A stretch of 17,763 bases of DNA from JBHHXR01 sp046757205 (lineage in GTDB: Bacteria > Pseudomonadota > Alphaproteobacteria > Rhodobacterales > Rhodobacteraceae): NCBI GenBank assembly GCA_046757205.1, contig JBHHXR010000041.1, positions 1 to 17,763 on the forward strand. Direction: 5' to 3'. The first letter of the stretch is position 1. Every line of letters begins with the position of its first letter. This document shows, one piece after another, positions 1-8,811 of the stretch. A model generated the notes under the pieces. It saw only the letters and a program-made list of their open reading frames with translations, had not been told where the DNA came from and did no database searches. The position numbers and the translations under genes were made by a program.

Positions 1-2
1 TG

Positions 3-125
3 GCCGACGCCGAGTATCAGCCGATCGCCTCGCGGCTGGTCAAGGAAATCGCCCGGCTCAAGGGCGACATTTCGCCGTTCGTTCCGGCGGCCGTGGTGCG
101 GGCGGTCGAGCAGAAATACGCCTGA
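3..125 (+). CDS. coaD: Phosphopantetheine adenylyltransferase CoaD, C-terminal fragment
   Basis: Only the last 40 codons are in the window; the gene starts beyond the left edge. CoaD transfers AMP from ATP to 4'-phosphopantetheine, the penultimate step of coenzyme A synthesis in the cytoplasm. The visible tail contains SRLVKEIARLKGD followed by FVPAAV, which matches the C-terminal helix of bacterial CoaD (typically S-S-L-V-K-E-hydrophobic-A, then G-D, then F-V-P). The reading frame is open from base 3 and ends in TGA at 123-125. A cyclophilin gene follows on the same strand after 76 bases, a neighbour order I recall from alphaproteobacteria. The identification rests on a short fragment, so it is good but not certain. 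Confidence 0.8.
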   Translation, partial: ADAEYQPIASRLVKEIARLKGDISPFVPAAVVRAVEQKYA

Positions 126-201
126 ACCGCCCGATTGCGCTTCACCTTTCGGGCCGCGATATCTATTCAGGCGCCGCATCCCACAGACACAGGAGGGCCG
201 G

Positions 202-726
202 ATGGCCGAAACGAACGACCCGGAAAACACGCTTGTCATCGAACTCAGGACCGGCGACGTGCGAATCGAATTGTTGCCCGAGACGGCGCCAAAGCATGTC
301 GAGCGGGTGAAGGAACTGGCGCGCGCCGGCGAGTATGACAACGTGGTCTTCCACCGCGTCATCGACGGGTTCATGGCCCAGACCGGCGACGTCGAGCACG
401 GCGACGCCGAAGACGGCTTCAACCCGCGCCGCTGCGGCACCGGCGGCTCTTCGCTGCCCGACCTGCCGGCGGAATTCTCCTCGGTGCCGTTCGACAAGGG
501 CGTGCTGGGCATGGCCCGCAGCCAGAGCCCGAATTCCGCCAATTCCCAGTTCTTCATCATGTTCGATGAAGGGCATTTCCTGAACGGCCAGTACACCGTG
601 CTCGGGCGCGTGACGTCGGGCATGGAGCATGTCGACGCCATCAAGCGCGGCGACAGCGCCCGCAACGGCGAGGTCACCGATCCCGACCGCATGATCTCGG
701 TCAGAGTGGCGGCCGACTGCGAATGA
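202..726 (+). CDS. Cyclophilin-type peptidyl-prolyl cis-trans isomerase, cytoplasmic
   Basis: A 174-residue single-domain cyclophilin that catalyses cis-trans isomerisation of proline peptide bonds and so helps protein folding. The family core is clear: FHRVIDGFMAQTGD near residues 50-63 (the Arg of FHRV is the catalytic arginine, and Phe and Gln follow at the expected spacing), then NSANSQFFIMF and FLNGQYTVLG further on. There is no signal peptide, so it should act in the cytoplasm. The start is fixed by a strong AGGAGGG Shine-Dalgarno at 191-197, four bases before the ATG. It overlaps the next gene, a second cyclophilin, as ATGA at 723-726, so the two are probably translated together. The Trp that confers cyclosporin sensitivity in eukaryotic cyclophilins is Phe here, as in many bacterial members. 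Confidence 0.95.
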   Translation: MAETNDPENTLVIELRTGDVRIELLPETAPKHVERVKELARAGEYDNVVFHRVIDGFMAQTGDVEHGDAEDGFNPRRCGTGGSSLPDLPAEFSSVPFDKGVLGMARSQSPNSANSQFFIMFDEGHFLNGQYTVLGRVTSGMEHVDAIKRGDSARNGEVTDPDRMISVRVAADCE

Positions 727-1234
727 GAGCCCTGATAATCCTGCTGGCGGCTGTCGCGGGCGGCGGGGCCCTGTATCTTGGCGCGTCGGCGTTGCTGGGA
801 TTTGCCCCCCTCGGCGGCGGAAATATCCCGTCGAGCCCGGCGCCCGCCGCCGGTCAGGGAACCGAGGCGGCGCCGCCGGCCGGCGCCAACATACTGACCC
901 TTGAGATTGCCGGCGAGGCCAAAGGCATCGTCGCGATAAGGCTTCTGCCGGACGTCGCGCCGCGGCACGTTGCCCGGATCAGGGAGCTGGCGCGCACCGG
1001 CGCCTACGACGGCGTTGTCTTCCACCGCGTCATCGACGGGTTCATGGCGCAGACCGGCGATGTCCGGTTTGGCCGGAAACAGCAGTTGGACGCCGGCAGG
1101 GTCGGGCAGGGCGGCTCGGCGTTGCCGGACCTTCCGGCGGAGTTTTCCGACATCCCCTACGAGCGAGGAATCGTCGGGATGGCGCGCGGACCGGACCAGG
1201 ACTCGGCCAATTCCCAGTTCTTCATCATGTTCGA
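346..1234. repeat. Identical DNA blocks shared by the two tandem cyclophilin genes
   Basis: A 32-base block at 346-377 recurs exactly at 1017-1048 and encodes the catalytic FHRVIDGFMA segment. A 29-base block at 538-566 recurs exactly at 1206-1234 and encodes ANSQFFIMF. The copies are in direct orientation about 670 bases apart. Identity down to third codon positions implies recent duplication, gene conversion or strong shared constraint. Recombination between them would fuse the two genes into one. Confidence 0.9.
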
Positions 1235-1391
1235 CGACGCGAGGTTCCTGGATGGCCAGTATACCGTGGTCGGCCGGGTAATTGCCGGCATGGAAATCGT
1301 CGATGCCATCAAGCGCGGCGACAAGGCGCTGAACGGCGCGGTGGATGACCCGGACTACATGGTGAAAGTCTCGGTCAGGAGTGACGAATAG
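723..1391 (+). CDS. Cyclophilin-type peptidyl-prolyl isomerase with N-terminal signal or anchor
   Basis: A 222-residue protein with a hydrophobic N-terminus (about residues 3-28, rich in Leu, Ala and Gly), a Pro/Ala-rich linker (about 36-55), and a full cyclophilin domain (about 56-220). The domain shows FHRVIDGFMAQTGD, NSQFFIMFDD and FLDGQYTVVGRV. It probably folds proteins in the periplasm, either released or held to the inner membrane by the N-terminal helix; the sequence does not clearly show a signal peptidase site. The ATG overlaps the stop of the upstream cyclophilin, indicating one transcript. The two genes share identical DNA blocks of 32 and 29 bases, so they arose by duplication. 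Unlike its neighbour it has a divergent insert around residues 115-125 (VRFGRKQQLDAGR). Confidence 0.93.
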   Translation: MRALIILLAAVAGGGALYLGASALLGFAPLGGGNIPSSPAPAAGQGTEAAPPAGANILTLEIAGEAKGIVAIRLLPDVAPRHVARIRELARTGAYDGVVFHRVIDGFMAQTGDVRFGRKQQLDAGRVGQGGSALPDLPAEFSDIPYERGIVGMARGPDQDSANSQFFIMFDDARFLDGQYTVVGRVIAGMEIVDAIKRGDKALNGAVDDPDYMVKVSVRSDE

Positions 1392-1400
1392 CCAGATCCG

Positions 1401-1427
1401 CCGCCCCGGGCGGTGACACGACGTCAC
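1401..1427. other. Two adjacent inverted repeats in the cyclophilin-DUF3179 gap
   Basis: The 108-base gap 1392-1499 holds CCGCC/GGCGG arms around a 3-base loop (1401-1413), followed directly by GTGAC-N5-GTCAC (1413-1427). There is no T-tract, so this is a poor intrinsic terminator. The second repeat could be a protein-binding dyad for the DUF3179 gene. The function is unknown, and such GC-rich repeats can occur by chance. Confidence 0.3.
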
Positions 1428-1499
1428 GTATGCGTGAGGCGCACTGGTCAGGGCATGATCTTTCGGTCAGTGTTTCGCCGCCCTGAGCGGAGAATTGCC

Positions 1500-2486
1500 A
1501 TGGACCGTCGTGACCTGTTGATCGGAACCATAGTCAGTAGCGCCACCTTTGCCTTGCCGGCGCTGGCCGAGGAGCCGAGCCGGTTCTGGCTCGGCGAATG
1601 GCCCAACACCGATTTCTCGCGCTCCAGCGCGCCGTTCAGGGAAATCATCTCGGGCGGCGTGCCGAGGGACGGTATTCCGGCGCTGCGCGAGGTGGTCATG
1701 ATCGGCGCCGCGTCGGTCAACGATATCGACCCGCGCGAGCCGGTGGTAACCCTTGAAATCGAAGGCCAGCGCGCCCGCGCCTACCCGGTGCGCTACCTGA
1801 CCTGGCACGAGATCGCCAACGACACCGTGGACGGTGTGCCAGTGGCCGTCACCTATTGCCCGCTGTGCAATTCGGCGCTGGTGTTCGATCGGCGGGTCAA
1901 CGGCCGGGTGCTGGATTTCGGCGTCTCCGGCAAGCTCCGCTTCTCCGACATGGTAATGTTCGACCGTCAGACTGAGAGCTGGTGGCAGCAGTTCACCGGA
2001 CGCGGCATCGTCGGCGAGATGACCGACGTTCAGCTCGAGATCCTGCCGGCGTGGATGGAATCGCTCGGTGAATACAAGGCGCGCAATCCCGGCGGGCTGA
2101 TAATGGCGGAGCCGACGGGCTACCGCCGGCCCTACGGGCGCAACCCGTACCGCGGCTACGACACCGCCGGCTGGCCGTTCCTCTACAACGGCGAGGCCCC
2201 GCCGCACGGTCTCGATCCGATGTCGCGGGTGGTGCGTGTCGGCAATCACGCCTGGCCGCTGTCGCGGTTTTCCGGCACGCCGGAAATCACCGAGCAGGGC
2301 GTTCGCATCGTCTGGCAGGGCGGAATGGCGTCGCCGCTGGATACCAGCACCATCGGCAAGGGGCGCGATATCGGCAGCATCCGCGTCTTCGATGCCGAGA
2401 CCGGCGCGCCGGTCGCCCACGAGGTGATATTCGCCTTTGTGTTCCACGCCTTCGAGCCGGAGGGAAACTGGCACCTCGGAAGCTGA
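1500..2486 (+). CDS. Exported DUF3179 domain-containing protein
   Basis: A 328-residue protein of the DUF3179 family, whose biochemical role is not known. The family signature is visible: YLTWHEIAND, then TYCPLCNSAL (Cys120 and Cys123), FDRQTESWWQQ (SWWQQ at 160-164), and NPYRGYD. The N-terminus MDRRDLLIG followed by a hydrophobic stretch and ALPALA before Glu24 looks like a signal peptide, possibly Tat-type because of the RR pair; cleavage after Ala23 is likely. I chose ATG 1500 over an in-frame ATG at 1413 because GGAG sits at 1489-1492 and because the signal peptide then starts at residue 1. The gene stands alone between the cyclophilins and tyrS and appears to end at a hairpin terminator. 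The CxxC pair suggests a metal or redox role, but that is speculation. Confidence 0.88.
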   Translation: MDRRDLLIGTIVSSATFALPALAEEPSRFWLGEWPNTDFSRSSAPFREIISGGVPRDGIPALREVVMIGAASVNDIDPREPVVTLEIEGQRARAYPVRYLTWHEIANDTVDGVPVAVTYCPLCNSALVFDRRVNGRVLDFGVSGKLRFSDMVMFDRQTESWWQQFTGRGIVGEMTDVQLEILPAWMESLGEYKARNPGGLIMAEPTGYRRPYGRNPYRGYDTAGWPFLYNGEAPPHGLDPMSRVVRVGNHAWPLSRFSGTPEITEQGVRIVWQGGMASPLDTSTIGKGRDIGSIRVFDAETGAPVAHEVIFAFVFHAFEPEGNWHLGS

Positions 2487-2490
2487 CGCG

Positions 2491-2514
2491 GAAGCGTCCC
2501 GGCGCTTCAGTTTT
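2491..2514 (+). terminator. Probable Rho-independent terminator after the DUF3179 gene
   Basis: GAAGCG (2491-2496), a 6-base loop, and CGCTTC (2503-2508) form a 6-bp stem, followed by AG and TTTT (2511-2514). It starts 4 bases after the DUF3179 stop and overlaps the tyrS stop codon on the other strand, so it would separate the two convergent genes. The T-tract is short and is absent on the minus strand, so termination is probably only for plus-strand transcription. Confidence 0.5.
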
Positions 2515-3763
2515 CCAGCAAAACCAGCGCGTGGCGTTTCCTGCCGGCCGAAAGCTTCACGGTTTTCGCCAGGCTGTCGGCGCTGACCATGAGGCCGGCG
2601 TCGCGCACGGTTTGGTCGTTGAGACGCGCGCCGCCTTCGGCGATCAGCCGCCTCGCCTCCTTGCCCGACGACGCCAGCCGCGAGCGGACGAAAAGCTGGA
2701 CCACGGATATCCCCGCCTCGCCGAGATCGCCGCGCGAAAACGCGAAAGTCGGAAGGTCGTCGCCCACACCGCCCCTTTCGAACACTTCCCTGGCGGTTTC
2801 CGCCGCCGCTTCCGCCGCCTCGCGCCCATGCGCGAGCGCTGTCACCTCGTTGGCAAGAACGACCTTCGCCTCGTTGATCTCGCTGCCTTCCAGCGCGCCG
2901 AGCCGTTCGCATTCATCGACCGGCAGCTCCGTGAAAAGCTTGAGGAATTTGCCGGTGTCGGCGTCGGAAGCATTTCGCCAGAACTGCCAGAATTCATAGG
3001 AGCTCAGCCGTTCGGCGTTCAGCCACACCGCGCCCGACGCCGTCTTGCCCATCTTTGAGCCGTCGGCATTGGTCAGAAGCGGCGTGGTGAAGCCGAAAAC
3101 CTGGGCGCCGTTTATCCGCCGGGTGAGATCCACGCCGTTGACGATGTTGCCCCACTGATCGGAGCCGCCCATCTGCAGGCGGCAGCCGTAGCGGCGGTTC
3201 AGTTCCATGAAATCGTAGGCCTGCAACAGCATGTAGTTGAATTCGAGGAAGGTCAGCGGCTGCTCGCGGTCGAGCCGCAGCCGCACGCTGTCGAATGTCA
3301 GCATCCGGTTGATGGTGAAATGGCGGCCGTAGTCGCGCAGGAATTCCACGTAGTTGAGATTGTCGAGCCATTCGGCGTTGTTCGGCTGGATGGCGTCGGT
3401 CGGGCCGTCGCCGAAGACGAGGAAGCGGTCGAACACCTTGCGGATGCCGGCCATGTTGGCGCCTATCTGTTCGTCGCTGAGCAGCTGCCGGCTCTCGTCC
3501 TTGCCCGACGGATCGCCGACCCGGGTGGTGCCGCCGCCCATCAGCGCGATCGGCTTGTGGCCGGTCCTCTGCAGCCAGCGCAGCATCATGATCTGCACCA
3601 GCGAGCCGACATGCAGGCTGTCGGCGGTGCAATCGAACCCGATATAACCGGGGACCGTGCCGGTGCGCAGAACGGCGTCGAGCCCTTCCAGGTCGGTGCA
3701 GTCCTGCACGAATCCGCGCGACATCATCTGGTGCAGGAAGTCGCTTTTCGGATTATAGGTCAT
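2507..3763 (-). CDS. tyrS: Tyrosyl-tRNA synthetase
   Basis: A 418-residue class I aminoacyl-tRNA synthetase that charges tRNA-Tyr with tyrosine in the cytoplasm. The Rossmann-fold ATP site has a HIGH-type motif HVGS at residues 51-54 in the context DSLHVGSLVQIMML, and the KMSKS loop appears as KMGKT at 237-241. The tyrosine pocket region is seen in YMLLQAYDF and GGSDQWGNI. The C-terminal part (about 350-415) is an S4 RNA-binding domain, with SSGKEARRLIAEGGARLN. The start ATG at 3763-3761 gives the usual family length; a longer open frame upstream would overlap anmK and has no family match. It is divergent from anmK across 67 bases. The ribosome-binding site is weak. Confidence 0.97.
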   Translation of the reverse strand: MTYNPKSDFLHQMMSRGFVQDCTDLEGLDAVLRTGTVPGYIGFDCTADSLHVGSLVQIMMLRWLQRTGHKPIALMGGGTTRVGDPSGKDESRQLLSDEQIGANMAGIRKVFDRFLVFGDGPTDAIQPNNAEWLDNLNYVEFLRDYGRHFTINRMLTFDSVRLRLDREQPLTFLEFNYMLLQAYDFMELNRRYGCRLQMGGSDQWGNIVNGVDLTRRINGAQVFGFTTPLLTNADGSKMGKTASGAVWLNAERLSSYEFWQFWRNASDADTGKFLKLFTELPVDECERLGALEGSEINEAKVVLANEVTALAHGREAAEAAAETAREVFERGGVGDDLPTFAFSRGDLGEAGISVVQLFVRSRLASSGKEARRLIAEGGARLNDQTVRDAGLMVSADSLAKTVKLSAGRKRHALVLLEN

Positions 3764-3797
3764 CGTCACGGTCCGTCGGTGCGTCGGGTCGCCGCGA

Positions 3798-3825
3798 TGT
3801 ATAGCCGATGGCACGGGGAAGGAAA
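3798..3825 (-). promoter_or_regulatory. Tentative tyrS promoter in the tyrS-anmK divergent gap
   Basis: On the minus strand a TATACA hexamer (3803-3798) lies 16 bases from TTTCCT (3825-3820). Transcription from it would begin about 27 bases upstream of the tyrS start. The -35 match is poor and overlaps the anmK ribosome-binding site. No T-box or other tRNA-sensing leader fits in so short a gap. Confidence 0.22.
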
Positions 3826-3830
3826 GGGCA

Positions 3831-4931
3831 ATGGTCGAAGCGGGGCGTCCGGTGTGGTCGCTGGGGTTGATGAGCGGCACGTCGCTGGATGGAGTGGACG
3901 CGGCGCTGGTGCGGACCGACGGGGAAACCGTCAGCGAATTCGGGCGCTCCGTTTTCGTGCCGTATACCGCCGAGGAGCGGTCGGTGCTGTCCGGCGCAAT
4001 GGGGCGGTGGCCGGGCGACGGGCGCGGTGAGCTCGAAGCGGCGGAGGAAGTCGTTCTCCGCGCGCACCGCAACGCCGTGAGGCGTTTCGCCGACCCGGCG
4101 GTCGTCGGATTTCACGGCCAGACGCTGGCGCACGACCCGGCGGGCGGGCGCACGCACCAGCTTGGCGACGGCGAAAGGCTGGCCCGCGAAACCGGCAACC
4201 GGGTGGTCTGGGATTTCCGCTCGGCCGACATGGCGGCGGGCGGGCAGGGCGCGCCGCTGGCGCCGTTCTTCCACTTCGCCTGCGCCCGGCACATCGGCGC
4301 GGCGGCGCCGCTTGCCTTCCTCAATCTCGGCGGCGTGGGAAACCTCACCATCGTTGATCCCCGTTTGACGGGTCCGGAGGAGGAAGGCGCGCTTCTGGCG
4401 TTCGACACCGGACCGGCGAACGCGCTGCTCAACGACTTCGTTGAGAAACGCACCGGGCAGCCCTTCGATGCAGAGGGCGCGCTGGCGCGGAGCGGCAACG
4501 TTCGGTGGCAGGTGCTCGACGATCTGGCGGGCTGTGGCTACTTCTCGAAATCCCCGCCGAAATCCCTGGACCGAAACGAATTTCGGGAAGCCGCCGAGGG
4601 GGTCGAGGCGCTGAGTGACGAAGACGGCGCGGCTACCCTCACGGCGTTCAGCGCCCTGTGCGTTCATCGCGCCCTGTCCTGGCTTCCCTCGGTTCCGGCG
4701 CGGTTCCTGGTCAGCGGCGGCGGGCGCCTGAACCCGGCGATGATGGCAATGATATCGGAGATCACCGGAATCGACGCCGTGCCGGTCGAGACCGCCGGTC
4801 TGAACGGCGACATGCTGGAAGCGCAGGCCTTCGCCTATCTGGCGGTACGCGTTCTGCGCGGACTGCCGACCTCGGCGCCCTCGACGACGGGATGCACAAC
4901 GCCGGTGTGCGGCGGCCGGGTCAGCGGTTAG
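3831..4931 (+). CDS. anmK: Anhydro-N-acetylmuramic acid kinase
   Basis: A 366-residue kinase of peptidoglycan recycling. It hydrolyses and phosphorylates 1,6-anhydro-N-acetylmuramic acid with ATP to give MurNAc-6-phosphate in the cytoplasm. Visible signatures are GLMSGTSLDGVDAALV near residues 12-27, GFHGQTLAHDP near 93-103, LGGVGNLT, AFDTGPANALLND with the likely catalytic Asp192, and VSGGGRLN at 294-301. The length fits the family (E. coli AnmK has 369 residues). The ATG follows GGAAAGG at a good distance. It is divergent from tyrS, an arrangement I recall from other alphaproteobacteria, and its TAG stop shares bases with the TAA stop of the opposing hydrolase gene. Confidence 0.96.
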   Translation: MVEAGRPVWSLGLMSGTSLDGVDAALVRTDGETVSEFGRSVFVPYTAEERSVLSGAMGRWPGDGRGELEAAEEVVLRAHRNAVRRFADPAVVGFHGQTLAHDPAGGRTHQLGDGERLARETGNRVVWDFRSADMAAGGQGAPLAPFFHFACARHIGAAAPLAFLNLGGVGNLTIVDPRLTGPEEEGALLAFDTGPANALLNDFVEKRTGQPFDAEGALARSGNVRWQVLDDLAGCGYFSKSPPKSLDRNEFREAAEGVEALSDEDGAATLTAFSALCVHRALSWLPSVPARFLVSGGGRLNPAMMAMISEITGIDAVPVETAGLNGDMLEAQAFAYLAVRVLRGLPTSAPSTTGCTTPVCGGRVSG

Positions 4932-5578
4932 CGCGTCGTTTCCGTCTGCCGCCGCCGCACATACGCGTCGACGCGCGCGATCATCTGTTCCATGCCGGGG
5001 TCGAAGAAATGCCCGGCCCCTTCGATCGTCTCATGGGTGATCGTGATCCCCTTCTGCTGGCTGAGTCTTTCGGCCAGCGCGGCGACGTCGTCCGGCGGCA
5101 CGACCCGGTCGTTCGAACCGTTGATAATCAGTCCCGACGAGGGGCAGGGCGCCAGAAAGCTGAAATCGTAATTGTTGGCGGGCGGCGACACCGAGATGAA
5201 CCCGGCGATCTCGGGCCGCCGCATCAAGAGCTGCATGCCGATCCAGGCGCCGAAACTGAACCCCGCGACCCAGCAATACTTGGCGTTCGGGTTGAGCGCC
5301 TGCAAGTAGTCGAGGGCGGCGGCCGCATCCGACAACTCGCCGACGCCCTGGTCATACTCGCCCTGGCTCCGGCCGACGCCGCGGAAATTGAAGCGCAGGC
5401 AGGTGAAGCCCATGTTGTAGAAGGCGTAGTGAAGGTTGTAGACCACCTTGTTGTTCATCGTTCCGCCGAACTGCGGATGCGGATGAAGGATGATGGCGAT
5501 CGGTGCGTCTTTGTTCTTTTGCGGGTGGTAGCGGCCTTCCAGCCGGCCCTCGGGGCCGGGAAAAATCACCTCGGGCAT
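4928..5578 (-). CDS. Alpha/beta hydrolase, dienelactone-hydrolase-like
   Basis: A 216-residue cytoplasmic alpha/beta hydrolase; the substrate is unknown. The oxyanion-loop region HPHPQFGGTMNN (32-43), RFNFRGVGRSQG (62-73), the nucleophile elbow GFSFG with Ser108 (106-110), the acid Asp157 in NGSNDRVVP, and His190 in GAGHFF form a complete catalytic triad. This pattern corresponds to the small COG2945-type hydrolases. The start has GGAG about 10 bases upstream. It is divergent from iscR, with 150 bases between the start codons; I recall the same neighbour upstream of iscR-suf operons in other alphaproteobacteria, but no link to iron-sulfur metabolism is established. It converges on anmK with a 4-base overlap of stop codons. 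Confidence 0.92.
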   Translation of the reverse strand: MPEVIFPGPEGRLEGRYHPQKNKDAPIAIILHPHPQFGGTMNNKVVYNLHYAFYNMGFTCLRFNFRGVGRSQGEYDQGVGELSDAAAALDYLQALNPNAKYCWVAGFSFGAWIGMQLLMRRPEIAGFISVSPPANNYDFSFLAPCPSSGLIINGSNDRVVPPDDVAALAERLSQQKGITITHETIEGAGHFFDPGMEQMIARVDAYVRRRQTETTR

Positions 5579-5619
5579 CGGGTTTCTGCTCCAACGCGTA
5601 CCAGCTACCCGGCGAAAGC

Positions 5620-5648
5620 TTGACGTAATCGCTCAGGTAATCTAGAAA
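5620..5648 (+). promoter_or_regulatory. Probable promoter of the iscR-suf operon
   Basis: TTGACG (5620-5625), a close match to the sigma-70 -35 element, is followed after 17 bases by TAGAAA (5643-5648), a moderate -10. The site lies about 80-110 bases before iscR, leaving a leader of roughly 75 bases. The -10 is inside the palindrome at 5640-5658, so a bound repressor would block polymerase. This is a sequence prediction only. Confidence 0.42.
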
Positions 5649-5658
5649 CATTCTAAAT
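5640..5658. promoter_or_regulatory. Candidate IscR-type operator upstream of iscR
   Basis: ATCTAGAA (5640-5647), a 3-base spacer, and TTCTAAAT (5651-5658) form an inverted repeat with 7 of 8 positions matching. It is the most AT-rich symmetrical site in an otherwise GC-rich gap and overlaps the predicted -10 of the operon promoter. An operator for the dimeric Rrf2-family regulator encoded just downstream (autorepression) is the simplest reading. It does not resemble the E. coli IscR sites closely. Confidence 0.42.
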
Positions 5659-5728
5659 CTCCGGGGCTTCCCCGAAGTGCACCGGAATTAAGCGTTCACG
5701 CCCAATACGTCAACCGTTTGAGGTCGCC

Positions 5729-6186
5729 ATGAAACTGAGCACCAAGGGCCGTTATGCGATGATCGCGCTGACCGACCTGGCGCGCGAGGGCGACGAGCGG
5801 CTGATTTCGCTCTCGGAAATCTCCGAACGCCAGGACATATCGCTGGCCTATCTGGAACAGCTTTTCGTGAAACTGCGGCGGGCCGACATCGTGGAAAGCG
5901 TGCGCGGGCCCGGAGGGGGCTACAGGCTGGCGCGGCCGGTCGACCAGATACGGGTGTCGGAGATCCTTGGCGCGGTCGACGAAACGATGGACGCGCTGAG
6001 CCGGGGCGCCGGCGCCTCGGGCGCTACCACGGGAACCGGGGCGCAACGGCTCACCAACAAGCTGTGGGAACAGCTTTCGGCCAACGTTTACGTTTTCTTG
6101 CACCAGACCCGGCTGAGCGACATCACCGGTGACCAGCTTGCGCCGTGCCCGGCCGTGCCGTCGTTCATCGAACTGGTGGATGCGGA

Positions 6187-6190
<4 letters not shown>
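5729..6190 (+). CDS. iscR: Rrf2-family transcriptional regulator, IscR-like, lacking the usual cluster cysteines
   Basis: A 153-residue DNA-binding regulator, expected to control the SUF operon in response to iron-sulfur or iron status. The winged helix-turn-helix is typical: MKLSTKGRYAMIALTDLA at the start, SLAYLEQLFVKLRRA near 38-52, and VRGPGGGYRLARP near 58-70. E. coli IscR binds a [2Fe-2S] cluster through Cys92, Cys98, Cys104 and His107. Here that loop (about 91-107) contains only Gly, Ala, Ser, Thr and similar residues, and the His is Asn110. The single cysteine in the whole protein is Cys140 in APCPAVP. I recall that Rhodobacter IscR is also cysteine-poor with unusual ligation. The start has GAGG at 5720-5723. 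Its stop overlaps the next start as ATGA. It is first in the operon and so probably autoregulated. Confidence 0.92.
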
Positions 6191-7233
<1,043 letters not shown>

Positions 7234-7243
7234 GGAGACGACG

Positions 7244-8767
<1,524 letters not shown>

Positions 8768-8785
8768 TGGCCAGACGCGGCACGA

Positions 8786-8806
8786 AACGGGCGCGGAACG
8801 GGCGCG
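8786..8806. repeat. Short tandem repeat before the FkbM-like gene
   Basis: AACGGGCGCG occurs at 8786-8795 and again at 8797-8806, an 11-base period, in the 44-base gap after sufB. It covers the place where the ribosome-binding site of the next gene should be, and no clear Shine-Dalgarno is seen. It may be a replication-slippage product. A tiny ATG-AAT-GCT-TGA frame starts at 8808. Confidence 0.6.
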
Positions 8807-8811
8807 CATGA

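Noticed and set aside
135..165. Promoter for the cyclophilin pair (TTGCGC ... TATCTA)
   Set aside because: The spacer is 19 bases and the -35 is weak; read-through from coaD is equally possible, so I did not call it.
1467..2912. A 481-codon minus-strand frame across the DUF3179 gene and the end of tyrS
   Set aside because: It overlaps two real genes in other frames, and the translation is Arg-rich with no motif.
3764..3830. T-box or other riboswitch ahead of tyrS
   Set aside because: The whole divergent gap is 67 bases, too short for a T-box leader, and no specifier or antiterminator structure is visible.
3764..4072. N-terminal extension of tyrS by 103 codons
   Set aside because: It would overlap anmK extensively and shows no similarity to synthetase sequence; family homology begins just after the ATG at 3763.
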